A stretch of DNA of 46,118 nt from Latescibacteria bacterium UBA6620 (GCA_002433075.1 DJHM01000030.1:179737-225854); one strand, 5' to 3'. Positions 33,807 to 42,222 are shown, counted from the first letter of the stretch. Notes: generated by a model from the sequence alone, not told the origin. Program-made: numbers and translations.

Positions 33807-34049
33807 ATGGCCAGAAGATGCAGCCTGACGGGCAAGAAACCCCTCGTCGGCAACCACGTCTCTCACTCGCAACGGAAAATCAAGCGGGTGCAGAAACCCA
33901 ATCTGAAGAACAAGAAAATTTACGTACCTGAACTGGGCCGGTTCGTCCGGGTGAAGCTTTCCACCCGAGCCCTTCGAACCGTCAACAAGAAGGGTTTTAT
34001 GGCTTTCCTCAAGGACGAAGGCCTCAGCCTCAAGCAGGTCACCAGCTAA
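33807..34049 (+). CDS. rpmB: 50S ribosomal protein L28
   Basis: An 80-residue protein starting MARRCSLTGKKPLVGNHVSH, with TKRKIK-type basic stretch SQRKIKRVQKPNL and the C-terminal LSTRALRTVNKKGFMAFLKDEG, matching L28 from end to end. It has one cysteine only, so it is not the zinc-ribbon form. The ATG at 33807 has CGAGGT about 6 bases upstream; the frame further upstream is non-coding. It stands alone between a promoter and a strong terminator, apart from the usual partner rpmG, which is 22 kb away. Confidence 0.96.
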   Translation: MARRCSLTGKKPLVGNHVSHSQRKIKRVQKPNLKNKKIYVPELGRFVRVKLSTRALRTVNKKGFMAFLKDEGLSLKQVTS

Positions 34050-34072
34050 AAAGAACCCAGACAGATTACAGA

Positions 34073-34116
34073 AAACGCGGCAAGGTGCCTATCGCCCTTG
34101 CCGCGTTTCGCTTTTG
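34073..34116 (+). terminator. Rho-independent terminator after rpmB
   Basis: A perfect 13 bp stem, AAACGCGGCAAGG/CCTTGCCGCGTTT, with a 10-base loop, followed by CGCTTTT. Confidence 0.9.
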
Positions 34117-34122
34117 ATCAGG

Positions 34123-34599
34123 ATGAACGACCAACTCCAACGAAAGCACGAGATCCTCGTTGTCTATCGCAAACTTCGAGACTAGCTCCTCGATGAGCTG
34201 GGCGACGATGACCTCGCCCTCACACCCGGTGGGGAAGCGCCCCCTTTAGGCGTCTTGTTCCGGGAATTAGGAGAAACGCAGGGCGCCTACATCGACTCCT
34301 TCAACACCTTCGAGCTCGGTCCCCCCAGGCCTTGCGACATCCCCGGAGTGGAGCACAGCCTCGACCGGATTCGATCGTGGTACGTTCGTCTGGACGAGGA
34401 ACTTTACGCCGCACTTCGGACGATCCCGGACGAGGACGTCGACCGACCGGTGGATCGCGGAAACGACAACCGTCTGCCCGTCTGGATTCACCTCGACGTA
34501 TTCCGCGAAGCCCTCATCATCTTCTACGGCAGGGTCAGTGTCTATCTCAAGGCAGCCGGGAAACCCAGACCGGAAAGGTTCGAGCGCTGGATCGGTTGA
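34123..34599 (+). pseudogene. DinB-like protein gene with in-frame amber codon
   Basis: Read through, the frame gives about 158 residues beginning MNDQLQRKHEILVVYRKLRD, then TAG (34183-34185), then LLDELGDDDLALTP... with VLFRELGETQGAYIDSFNTFELG typical of DinB/DUF664 four-helix proteins, often metal-dependent thiol transferases. The part after the stop stays open to 34599. One nonsense change is the only lesion seen. The alternative is that a shorter protein starts internally at 34255 (TTG), but this removes the first helix. UAG is used as a normal stop in this window (nrdA, sufE, folE2), so recoding is unlikely. Confidence 0.75.
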
Positions 34600-34610
34600 G
34601 CATCAGTCCT

Positions 34611-34634
34611 AAAAGTGGCCCCGGGGCCACTTTT
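34611..34634. terminator. Perfect 24 bp palindrome, bidirectional terminator
   Basis: AAAAGTGGCCCC is followed directly by its reverse complement GGGGCCACTTTT, with T-rich flank on the right and A-rich on the left. It separates the DinB remnant from the convergent dCMP deaminase. Confidence 0.85.
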
Positions 34635-34652
34635 GTCTTCAGGAGCGCACCC

Positions 34653-35126
34653 CTATCTTGGAATCTCCAGATCGAGTTTCTCGAGCAGGATCCCCGACTC
34701 TTTCGCCAGTTTCCAGTAAATGTCTTCCAACTCCTGTTCGTAGTCGTAGGGCTCCACATAGGTGATCCGAATGATCCCGGCCTGCACCGACTCCTTGAGG
34801 CATCCGAAACAAGGCCGGGTCGTGCAATAGAGGACACCGCCCTCGGTCCGCGCACCGTGGCGAGCAGCGAAACAGATCGCGTTCTCCTCTGCGTGAACAC
34901 AGATGCAGGTATCCATGCTCTGCCCGGAAGGAATGTCAGAAGCGCATCGTGGACACCCTCCCTCGAAGCAGTTTTTCACACCCACGGGCGTACCGTTGTA
35001 GCCCGTGCTGATAATGTTGTTATCCTTGACGATGACCGCGCCGACACGCCTACGTATACAGTTGGACCGCTTGGACACGTCGAAGGCGATGGTGGTAAAG
35101 TACTCGTCCCAGGAGGGTCGATTCAT
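34653..35126 (-). CDS. dCMP deaminase (ComEB-like cytidine/deoxycytidylate deaminase)
   Basis: Deaminates dCMP to dUMP, supplying thymidylate synthesis. 157 residues. The zinc site is HAEENAI (His and catalytic Glu) near residue 80 and PCFGC near 108. The extra Cys-rich segment CFEGGCPRC (near 53) is typical of the deoxycytidylate deaminase family. Three successive ATG occur (35132, 35129, 35126) right after AAGGAG; the third has the best spacing, 6 bases, so 35126 is chosen. Divergent from the fusion gene at 35301. Confidence 0.94.
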   Translation of the reverse strand: MNRPSWDEYFTTIAFDVSKRSNCIRRRVGAVIVKDNNIISTGYNGTPVGVKNCFEGGCPRCASDIPSGQSMDTCICVHAEENAICFAARHGARTEGGVLYCTTRPCFGCLKESVQAGIIRITYVEPYDYEQELEDIYWKLAKESGILLEKLDLEIPR

Positions 35127-35300
35127 CATCATCTCCTTATCTCATCGCCCCGGAGCAGGCGGAGCGACGTGCGTCGAATGTAGCCTACCCGAGGCCCGGG
35201 GCCAAGACCGGATTACGATTTTCAACTTGGATCTTGGATCGGCAGAGTCGCTGGCTATATTTCTATCTCCGGTTCGTGCACTTTATCCCTGGAGCAAAGA

Positions 35301-37145
35301 ATGATGCAGCCTACAACGGCCGCTTTCGGCATCTGGAGTGGCGGCCATTTTATGCACTTCGGCGCAGATGTCGGCTCGGATCGCCTCGAATCGCTCGTAC
35401 GCTACGCTTACGAAAAAGGCATTCGCACTTTTATGACCGCCGACGTTTACGGTCAAGGTGAGGCCGACGAGTTGCTTGGACGCGCGCTCTCCGATTTCGA
35501 CCGGGATTCCTACTGTCTGGTCGGCGCCATCGGCCACGATTACTACAACGGCACCCGTGAAGCCGAACGTGGCTACCCTCGATTTACGGATGCGAGACTT
35601 CGGGCGGAGGAAGAATATGGCGACTACATCGAGATGGCCGTCGACAGGTCGCTCGAGCGACTCGGGCAGGACCGTTTCGACCTGCTGCTGCTTCACAACC
35701 CTGACACCACAGGCTACGCCCACCAGGGGGTCTGGGATGGGCTCGCCCGTGTCCGCGACACTGGACGGACCGACCTCCTCGGCGTCGCGCCCGGCCCAGC
35801 CAACGGCTTCACTCTCGACGTCATCGACTGCTTCGAAAAGCACGGCTCCGTCATCGATTGGGCAATGATCATCCTCAACCCGCTCGAGCCCTGGCCCGGC
35901 GGGCTTTGTCTCGACGCAGCCGTCAAGAACGACATCAAAGTCATCGCCCGCGTTGTCGACTACGGCGGAATCTTTCACGACGATCTGAGGCCCGGCACAC
36001 GCTTGCCACGAAGCGACCATCGTGCTTTCCGTCCTGCCGGCTGGATCGAGGCCGCTCACGAGAAGCTCGACCCATTCCGCAAGATCGCGGACAGCCACGA
36101 CCTCTCCCTCCTCCAGTTCGCCTGCAAATGGGACCTCGGGCAACCCGCCGTCGAATCCGTCGTCCCCACCCTGTTGCAGGAACCACGCGCCAACGCCAAA
36201 TCGATCGAGCAACAGATCGATGAACTCGCCCTCGTCGGCGAAAAAGACGACCTGACAGGAGCCGAACTCGACGAGGTTCGCCGCGTCGGAGACAACGCCA
36301 ACTGTATGTCGCTCAAGGGGGCGTCCACCCAGTATCTGGGCGATCCGATCGGTGACCAGTGGCCGATGACCGACGAGCTCCGCGAAGTCGGCAAACGTTG
36401 GGGCATCGTACCGGACCGGGACCTCATCTACCCTGGCGACATTCGTGACATCCGGGAGAAAGGGGCTCCCCGTCACGGCGTTCCCCAGACGAGCACGCGC
36501 CGACTCTACATTCAGCTGCTCGCCTTTGGGGATTGTCGGGATACGGCCGCCCTGGCACGGGCCCTGGAGAAATCCGATCTGGAGGCCGTGCTTTACGCCG
36601 ATGTGAACGACCCCTTCGGTGTAGCTCTTCTCAGCATCGCAGAGTCCCCATCGACTCTCACCGGGACCGTTCGGAACTTCATCGCCTCCAGTCCGTTCTC
36701 CGACCTCACTCAGAAACCCCATCTCACGATGACAGGGCGCACCTACTCCTCCGGTCGGGAAGCCCAACTCGACGATTATCTGCTCGGGAAGCCCCGTCGC
36801 AATGCGCTGAACACGGATTGGCCGTGGGCGGTGTGGTATCCGTTGCGCAGGACGGGAGAATTTTCCCTCCTGCCACCCGCAGAGCAGGGCAAGATTCTGA
36901 TGGAACACGCGATGATCGGTCGAACCTACGGAACCGCCGGCTACGCGCACGACATCCGCCTCGCCTGCCATGGCCTGGACGAACACGACAACGAGTTCGT
37001 CATCGGCCTAGTCGGCCCCGATCTCTTCCCGCTCTCCCGAATCGTTCAGGAAATGCGCAAAACCCAGCAGACGGGCAAGTATATGGACTCACTCGGCCCC
37101 TTCTTCGTGGGTGAAGCCATCTGGCAAAGCCCCTTGAAGAAGTGA
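35301..37145 (+). CDS. Aldo/keto reductase-chlorite dismutase-family fusion protein
   Basis: 614 residues in two domains. Residues 1 to about 330 are an aldo/keto reductase barrel. The Tyr (Y50 in ADVYGQGEADELLG) and His (H132 in LLLLHNPD) of the catalytic tetrad are present, but the Asp position is M45 and the Lys position is A76, so normal reductase activity is doubtful. About 395-614 is a chlorite dismutase/HemQ-type haem domain: RRLYIQLLAFG, WAVWYPLRR (Y513, which aligns with the catalytic Tyr of coproheme decarboxylase), LMEHAMIGRTYG (proximal His H536) and GLDEHDNEFVIGLVG. It could be a haem-linked enzyme or a coproheme decarboxylase variant. I know of no described protein with this architecture. 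GGAG precedes the ATG; a terminator follows. Confidence 0.85.
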   Translation: MMQPTTAAFGIWSGGHFMHFGADVGSDRLESLVRYAYEKGIRTFMTADVYGQGEADELLGRALSDFDRDSYCLVGAIGHDYYNGTREAERGYPRFTDARLRAEEEYGDYIEMAVDRSLERLGQDRFDLLLLHNPDTTGYAHQGVWDGLARVRDTGRTDLLGVAPGPANGFTLDVIDCFEKHGSVIDWAMIILNPLEPWPGGLCLDAAVKNDIKVIARVVDYGGIFHDDLRPGTRLPRSDHRAFRPAGWIEAAHEKLDPFRKIADSHDLSLLQFACKWDLGQPAVESVVPTLLQEPRANAKSIEQQIDELALVGEKDDLTGAELDEVRRVGDNANCMSLKGASTQYLGDPIGDQWPMTDELREVGKRWGIVPDRDLIYPGDIRDIREKGAPRHGVPQTSTRRLYIQLLAFGDCRDTAALARALEKSDLEAVLYADVNDPFGVALLSIAESPSTLTGTVRNFIASSPFSDLTQKPHLTMTGRTYSSGREAQLDDYLLGKPRRNALNTDWPWAVWYPLRRTGEFSLLPPAEQGKILMEHAMIGRTYGTAGYAHDIRLACHGLDEHDNEFVIGLVGPDLFPLSRIVQEMRKTQQTGKYMDSLGPFFVGEAIWQSPLKK

Positions 37146-37179
37146 CCGATTTAGGGTAGTCTTCTCAGGATCTTAGCCG

Positions 37180-37217
37180 GGTCAGCGTGCCGTCGTGCAC
37201 GCTGACCTTTCTTTTTT
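37180..37217 (+). terminator. Rho-independent terminator after the fusion gene
   Basis: An 11 bp perfect stem, GGTCAGCGTGC/GCACGCTGACC, 6-base loop, then TTTCTTTTTT. Confidence 0.92.
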
Positions 37218-37238
37218 GTGCCGGAAGGAGAATCGACG

Positions 37239-38385
37239 TTGCGTCGTGCGCTGATCTTCGGATGTGCCCTCGTCACGTTTTTGGCATGCGGCGGTGATAC
37301 AAACCCGCCGGGGGGCGTGGCGGTCCCGACCGGACCCTCGGCCACGCCTTAGTCCAACCCGGACGCGAACAGTCTCGCCATCTTCCAGTTTCGAGATCTC
37401 GAGACCGGGACGATATGAAACATCAAGGGAGAGGCCGTTACAGGTCCCTTGGCCGGCCAGCAACTCGAGCGTGTGGGAGCCTAAACAGCGCGTACTGGTT
37501 CAGCTGGGCCTCGTTCTGGCCCCAGACCGCCGTACACAGACAACTCGGCGGCGCCCAGTCCCTCGATCCGGCCACCGTCCAGAGCGCCGTAGCTCTCGGT
37601 CAGATCCTGGGTGACGTACCCATCGACGCGATTCCACCGCTCGACGTCCCAGGAAAGATCAGGGCGAGGCGAACTTCGTGGCCGTGCAGGAAACCGCACA
37701 CGTGAGCTATGACGAGATCGTGGTCGGTGTGGAATTCGACGGAGACGCTCGTGCCTATCCCGTCCGGATTATGAACTGACACGAGATCGTCAATCACACC
37801 GTGGGGTCGCAGAAGATCAGCCTCACGTATTGTCCGCTGACCGCGTCAGGAGTCGCCTACGATGCCGCGAGTATCGAGTTCGGCAACTCGGGTTCCCTTT
37901 TCAACAACAATATGGTGATGTATGACAGAACTACGCGAAGCCTGTGGCCGCAGATGCGGGCAAACGTGATCGCTGGAGACGCCGTGCCCTCGAAGGTCGA
38001 TCTGTTGCCCGTTTTTCAGGGCAGGTGGGATCCGTGGAAAGCACTCTACCCCGAATCCCGAGTCCTCACCCGCGAAACAGGGTTCGTGCGAGACTACAGT
38101 GGGGACATCTACATTCAGCGAGGCTACACCATGAACGCGGAGATCTGGTTCGCTCAGGCTCCCGCGATCGACGAGCGTTTTCATCCCAAGGAAATGGTCC
38201 TCGGTCTCTTGAACGAGACTCTGGCTAAAGCCTATCCCTTCTCGACGCTCCAGGACATTCCCGTTGTGAACGACAGCTTCGGCGGCAAAGACATCGTGAT
38301 CGCCTACTGCCAACAGGGGGCGATGGCGGTTCCCCTCCATCGAGTCGTGGACGGCCGATCCCTCACCTTCGAACCGCTTCCCTAA
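37239..38385 (+). pseudogene. DUF3179 lipoprotein gene, heavily degraded
   Basis: An exported DUF3179 protein can be pieced together from three reading frames. It begins at TTG 37239 after AAGGAG with LRRALIFGCALVTFLACGGD, a lipobox signal peptide. Lesions: TAG at 37350; TGA at 37416, replacing Trp in a TI(W)NIKGEAVTGPLAGQQL segment; a 1-base deletion at about 37482-37484 that creates TAA; a 1-base deletion near 37650; and TGA at 37777, where NWHEIVN lost its Trp. The tail from 37801 (TYCPLTASGV, MVMYDRTTRSLWPQM, VLTRETGFVRDYSGD) stays open to 38385. Two 1-base deletions account exactly for the frame offset. Function of DUF3179 is unknown. Confidence 0.9.
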
Positions 38386-38387
38386 CG

Positions 38388-39248
38388 TCAGTTCGGACCG
38401 TCGTAAGCATAGGGTCTGGGAAGCTTCAGGTATTCATCACCGGGATCGTCCACGAACGGCATCGTGGCTTCGATCGGGCACCCCTCAAAAACAGCCGCAC
38501 ACCCCCGCTCAAGGGCATACCGAGGCTTTCGGTCCAGCCACCGGATACAGTGAACCATCGCAACCATAAAGCGAATGCGATCGCTCGTGTTCGGCATCCC
38601 CCGATGCCACATCCGTTTATCCCGAATCAGGACAGAACCCTTCCTCGTCGTCCCTCTCACCGCTGGAACAACCTCACGTCGTCTCTCCACAGCTTCCTCC
38701 GGCACACGGATGTCCTGACCCACGACCTGTCCCACATCCAGATGCGTACCAGGCCACAGCTCGATGGCCCCGTTCTCCAACGTCGTATCCTCCAGGGCGA
38801 TGTTGACGACCAGCTCGTACGCAGGTGTCGCAACCTCGAGATCGGGCCATAACTGTCCATCATCCGTGTGGACCGGCTGGATGGAACTCCCAGGAAGATT
38901 CGTATTACCCGTCATCCCGTTCATAAACGCGCCTTCACCCAGCACGGCACTCGTAACCTGGCAGACGAAGGGATTGGCCACGACATCCCGAAAGACGAAT
39001 GGCTCGAAAGGTGGTGGATGCTGTTGGACGTTCCCCCATACAAAATTGTGGGAAACTCTCGGAAGCTTCCTGATCGCGACGAGATCCTGCTCCATCCGCT
39101 CCGTCAGCAAATCCAGGTGAGCGTGGTCCACCACGTCCTCGATCACGACAAAACCGTCCTCCCGAATCGCCTCGACCAGGACACGTAATCTCGCTTCCTC
39201 AAACGCTTCGCTCGCCCGCTCTGTATCTGTCGGTGTAACCTCAATCAT
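38388..39248 (-). CDS. PhyH-family 2-oxoglutarate/Fe(II) dioxygenase
   Basis: A 286-residue phytanoyl-CoA dioxygenase-like enzyme, probably hydroxylating a small molecule. The iron facial triad is HxD in PVHTDDGQLWPDLE (near 124) and the distal His in RMWHRGMPNTSD (near 213). The 2-oxoglutarate Arg is probably that of SDRIRFMVAMV. It is cytoplasmic. The start at 39248 (ATG, GAGGGG 4 bases upstream) is preferred; a TTG at 39284 would add 12 residues and overlap the upstream SDR gene by 14 bp. It follows the double-SDR gene and probably shares its transcript, which suggests a joint oxidation pathway. Confidence 0.9.
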   Translation of the reverse strand: MIEVTPTDTERASEAFEEARLRVLVEAIREDGFVVIEDVVDHAHLDLLTERMEQDLVAIRKLPRVSHNFVWGNVQQHPPPFEPFVFRDVVANPFVCQVTSAVLGEGAFMNGMTGNTNLPGSSIQPVHTDDGQLWPDLEVATPAYELVVNIALEDTTLENGAIELWPGTHLDVGQVVGQDIRVPEEAVERRREVVPAVRGTTRKGSVLIRDKRMWHRGMPNTSDRIRFMVAMVHCIRWLDRKPRYALERGCAAVFEGCPIEATMPFVDDPGDEYLKLPRPYAYDGPN

Positions 39249-39270
39249 TTGCCCCTCGATATCCTCCAGG

Positions 39271-40809
39271 TCAGGTTTCCCCAAGGTCCAGAATCGCCCG
39301 TGCCATCGCTCGTTCAGTTATCGCCGGAAGCCAGAAGCCCAGCCGGGCCGCCTGTCTGTTCGTCCAACCCGGGATGAGGATCCGTCTTCGTCGCTCTACC
39401 GCTTTGAGAATCCGATCGGCGAGATCTTCCGGCAACATTCGGCTCCGATCCCTCGAATTGTCCGGACTGTAACGACGAGCGTGCTCCGTGCGAGTTGGAC
39501 CTGGAAAGACGGTCAGCACGTTCACTCCCCGGTTCCTCAATGCGACTCCAAGACTGCGTGAATAGGATGCCAGGGCATCCTTGGTCGCGGCGTAGACGCT
39601 GGCCGCCGGATAGCCCACGAAGTGTGAAAGAGAGCTCACGAAAACGATCGTCCCACCCTCCCGGATATGCCCGGACGCAAGAAGATGTGCCATCATCTCC
39701 ATCGGCGCCAAGAGATTCACTTGCACAACCTTCAGCATCCCGTCCAAGTCGAGATTCTGCAAGCGGCCGACGATATTGATGCCCGCATTATGTACAAGAA
39801 GATCGATTGGTTCCTGCGTACACAACTTCGCGACCACTCCCGCCCTGTCGTGAGGGTCCGACAGGTCTGCAGACAGAAAGCTGACAGGCGCCTCCTTCCC
39901 CGTCAAACTCTCCCGGGTTGCTTCCGATCGCTCTTGATCCACGTCCACACCGGTGACCGCTGTCCCTCGACTCACAAGCGCCGTCACGAGCGCCCTCCCG
40001 ATCCCGTCCGCCCCTCCGGTGACCACCGCGTGTCTGCGCCCCTCCGGTCGAGGGAGCAACGACGTGCCAGGGCTCGTTCGCGGCTTGATCAACGCATCCA
40101 TTACGCTCGGCAATCTGCGTCCCAGCGACCAGGCCGTCCGGTTACCAAGTCCTATCATCGCCCGTCGCCGCTTCCCGATCTTCCGTTCGATCCTCGCAGC
40201 CACGGACTCCGCCGTAGGAAACCGCCAAGGATCCAAAGCCTGGGACGACACCCCGATCTTCTCGTGGAATCCCGTTCGTGTCGCACCCGGGTGGATGACC
40301 TGCGTCGTAACCTGCGGAGCCAGTTCGTAAACCAGGTTGCGGGCCAGTCCGTCCAGCCCCGCCTTCGTCGCACCGTAGACCGCGTAGTCCGGACAGGGCA
40401 GGGCGGCGATCACCGAGCCGACGAACACGACGTGACCCCCTGCAGCGGACAGACGATCGAACAGGCCGTGCGTCAGCGCGATCGGCGCGCTCAGATTGAC
40501 GGCCACGACTCGAGCGATGTCCTCTGACGTCTGGTCTTCGGTCGCCCCCCAGTAGCCGGTCCCCGCATTGTGGACCAGCAGGTCGAGCGTGTCGATCCCC
40601 TGCTCGCCGCACCACCGAACCACCCGACGTTCGCATCCCGGTTGAGCCAGATCGGCCTGACAGTAGGTCGAGTCAGAGAATATCGGATCGTGCAGTTCTA
40701 CCCTTGGACGTCGACCGACGAGCACCAGACGATCCCCGCGCGCACCAAGCCGTCGGGCGAGGGACAGTCCAATCCCATCCGTCGATCCTGTGATCAGAAT
40801 CGTCCTCAC
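39271..40809 (-). CDS. Tandem short-chain dehydrogenase (SDR-SDR fusion)
   Basis: 512 residues made of two complete SDR domains. Domain 1 (about 1-245) has TGSTDGIG for NAD(P) binding, HNAGTGYWG, and the catalytic Ser and YxxxK in VGSVIAALPCPDYAVYGATK. Domain 2 (about 258-512) has TGGADGIG, LVHNAGINIVG, SSLSHFVGYPAASVYAATK. Both active sites look intact. The domains are similar but not near-identical, so the duplication is old. The linker holds basic segments RKIGKRRR. It is likely cytoplasmic or membrane-associated at the C-terminus (LGFWLPAI). PhyH lies directly downstream on the same strand. Confidence 0.92.
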   Translation of the reverse strand: MRTILITGSTDGIGLSLARRLGARGDRLVLVGRRPRVELHDPIFSDSTYCQADLAQPGCERRVVRWCGEQGIDTLDLLVHNAGTGYWGATEDQTSEDIARVVAVNLSAPIALTHGLFDRLSAAGGHVVFVGSVIAALPCPDYAVYGATKAGLDGLARNLVYELAPQVTTQVIHPGATRTGFHEKIGVSSQALDPWRFPTAESVAARIERKIGKRRRAMIGLGNRTAWSLGRRLPSVMDALIKPRTSPGTSLLPRPEGRRHAVVTGGADGIGRALVTALVSRGTAVTGVDVDQERSEATRESLTGKEAPVSFLSADLSDPHDRAGVVAKLCTQEPIDLLVHNAGINIVGRLQNLDLDGMLKVVQVNLLAPMEMMAHLLASGHIREGGTIVFVSSLSHFVGYPAASVYAATKDALASYSRSLGVALRNRGVNVLTVFPGPTRTEHARRYSPDNSRDRSRMLPEDLADRILKAVERRRRILIPGWTNRQAARLGFWLPAITERAMARAILDLGET

Positions 40810-40860
40810 GGTCTTGTGACGGAAATTTCAGCGCTCACGTGAGGGTCTCCAGACCTCGAA

Positions 40861-40889
40861 TTGACACCGGCAAACACGCCGGGTATATT
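40861..40889 (+). promoter_or_regulatory. Consensus sigma-70 promoter before the AICAR transformylase
   Basis: TTGACA, exactly 17 bp (itself a CCGGC/GCCGG hairpin), then TATATT: a near-perfect housekeeping promoter on the plus strand, in the divergent gap from the SDR gene. Transcription should start near 40897. Confidence 0.75.
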
Positions 40890-40892
40890 GCC

Positions 40893-40974
40893 AGCCGCAA
40901 CACGTCCCCCCGTTGTCGCTGAGCGAGCGGCTTCCGCCCGGGCACGATCTCCCTTCGATCACCCGGGCTTTTTT
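40893..40974 (+). promoter_or_regulatory. Transcription attenuator in the purH-type leader
   Basis: Between the promoter and the gene lies an intrinsic terminator: GCCCGGG (40936) pairs with CCCGGGC (40962-40968), inner GATC/GATC, then TTTTTT. No upstream plus-strand gene needs it, so it must act on this leader. Ahead of it AGCCGC/GCGGCT (40893/40926), CAAC/GTTG and TCGC/GCGA can form a three-way junction. The CCGCCCGGGCA at 40934 recalls the 3' element of ZTP riboswitches, a class that controls purH, but the rest of that consensus is not obvious. The regulator is unknown. Confidence 0.55.
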
Positions 40975-41049
40975 AATGCCGAGAACGGCCTCCGCACACC
41001 GCAGGACTCCGTCCACGACCGTCCATTCCAGATCTTTCAAGGACCCACG

Positions 41050-42222
41050 ATGCCAGCCGAAATCGAACTCCGATACGGTATGAATCCCCATCAGAAACCC
41101 GCACGCGTTTTCAGGAAAGACGGGGGCGAGCTTCCGTTTAAAATTCTCCGGGGCGGACCTGGCTACATCAACCTGCTCGACGCCCTGAATGCCTGGCAGC
41201 TCGCGCGCGAACTGGCCCAGGTCTTTGGAATCCCTGGAGCCGCTTCATTCAAACACGTCAGCCCGGCCGGCGCCGCGGTCGCCGTAGCCCTGACCGAGAC
41301 TCTAAGGCAGGCCTACTTCGTGGACGACCTCGACCTGTCTCCCGTCGCAACGGCTTACGCACGGGCGCGTGGGGCCGACCGGTTGTCCTCCTACGGCGAC
41401 TTCGCGGCAGTCAGCGAGGTCGTCGACGAATCCCTCGCCCGCCTGCTCCGTCGCGAGGCCACGGACGCCATCGTAGCTCCGGGCTACGAGGCCAAGGCCC
41501 TGGAAATCCTCGATCGAAAGAAAAAGGCCTTCCTCATCGTCGAGGTCGACCCGAACTACGAGCCACCGGAAATGGAATCTCGCGAAGTTTTCGGCATCAC
41601 TCTCGAACAACATCGAAACAACCTGGTCACGGGACCGGAGCTCCTCGAGAACACCGTCACGAGGAACAAGAACCTGAGCGAAGAGGGAAAACGCGATCTG
41701 CTCGTCGCCTCGATCGCCCTCAAGTATACGCAGTCGAATTCGATCAGTTTCGCGAAAGACGGCCAGGTCATCGGCGTGGGTGCCGGCCAGCAGAATCGTC
41801 TAGCGTGCACCGACCTCGCGGGTCGCAAGGCCGAAGCCTGGCACCTGCGCACTCACCCGAAGGTCCTGGATCTGGATTTCACCCCTAAACTCATGCGTCC
41901 CCAGAAAATCAACGCAATCGAACAGTATCTCGGGGGCAAAATGACACCCGAAGAAAAGGCCGTTTGGGAGGGAAATTTCGCCGAATCACCGCCCCCGATC
42001 ACAGAAGCGGAGAAGGAGGCGTGGCTCGAGGAACTCGATAACGTGGCGCTCAGTTCCGACGCCTTCATCCCTTTCCGTGACAATATCGACCGGGCCGCTC
42101 GTACGGGAGTGAAATATATTGTCCAAACAGGTGGATCGATGAGGGATGATGACGTCATCCAGGCGTGCGACGACTACGGCATCGTGATGGCGATGTCATC
42201 GATTCGTCTTTTTCACCATTAA
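41050..42222 (+). CDS. purH: Stand-alone AICAR transformylase (PurH C-terminal domain)
   Basis: 390 residues homologous to the formyltransferase half of PurH: it adds a formyl group from 10-formyl-tetrahydrofolate to AICAR, the ninth step of purine synthesis. Motifs: RYGMNPHQKPARVF, SFKHVSPAGAAVAV (the catalytic Lys-His), KYTQSNSISFAKDGQVIGVGAGQQNRL and the C-terminal GGSMRDDDVIQACDDYGIVM. The IMP cyclohydrolase domain is missing, so another gene must supply it. The ATG at 41050 has AAGGA about 8 bases upstream; the longer frame covers the leader terminator and is rejected. Controlled by the attenuator upstream. Confidence 0.94.
   Translation: MPAEIELRYGMNPHQKPARVFRKDGGELPFKILRGGPGYINLLDALNAWQLARELAQVFGIPGAASFKHVSPAGAAVAVALTETLRQAYFVDDLDLSPVATAYARARGADRLSSYGDFAAVSEVVDESLARLLRREATDAIVAPGYEAKALEILDRKKKAFLIVEVDPNYEPPEMESREVFGITLEQHRNNLVTGPELLENTVTRNKNLSEEGKRDLLVASIALKYTQSNSISFAKDGQVIGVGAGQQNRLACTDLAGRKAEAWHLRTHPKVLDLDFTPKLMRPQKINAIEQYLGGKMTPEEKAVWEGNFAESPPPITEAEKEAWLEELDNVALSSDAFIPFRDNIDRAARTGVKYIVQTGGSMRDDDVIQACDDYGIVMAMSSIRLFHH

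Noticed and set aside
35283..36986. A 567-codon open frame on the minus strand opposite the AKR-Cld fusion
   Set aside because: Antisense shadow of the fusion gene, whose sense protein carries clear domain motifs.
34183..37779. Stop-codon reassignment (UGA as Trp or UAG as sense)
   Set aside because: Two TGA in the DUF3179 remnant stand at Trp positions, but UGA, UAG and UAA all terminate healthy genes here, and frameshifts accompany the nonsense codons.
40893..40974. Canonical ZTP riboswitch upstream of the AICAR transformylase
   Set aside because: Only the CCGCCCGGGCA-like element and the context fit; the conserved 5' half (GUGACUGGCG type) is not visible. Reported as an unidentified attenuator instead.
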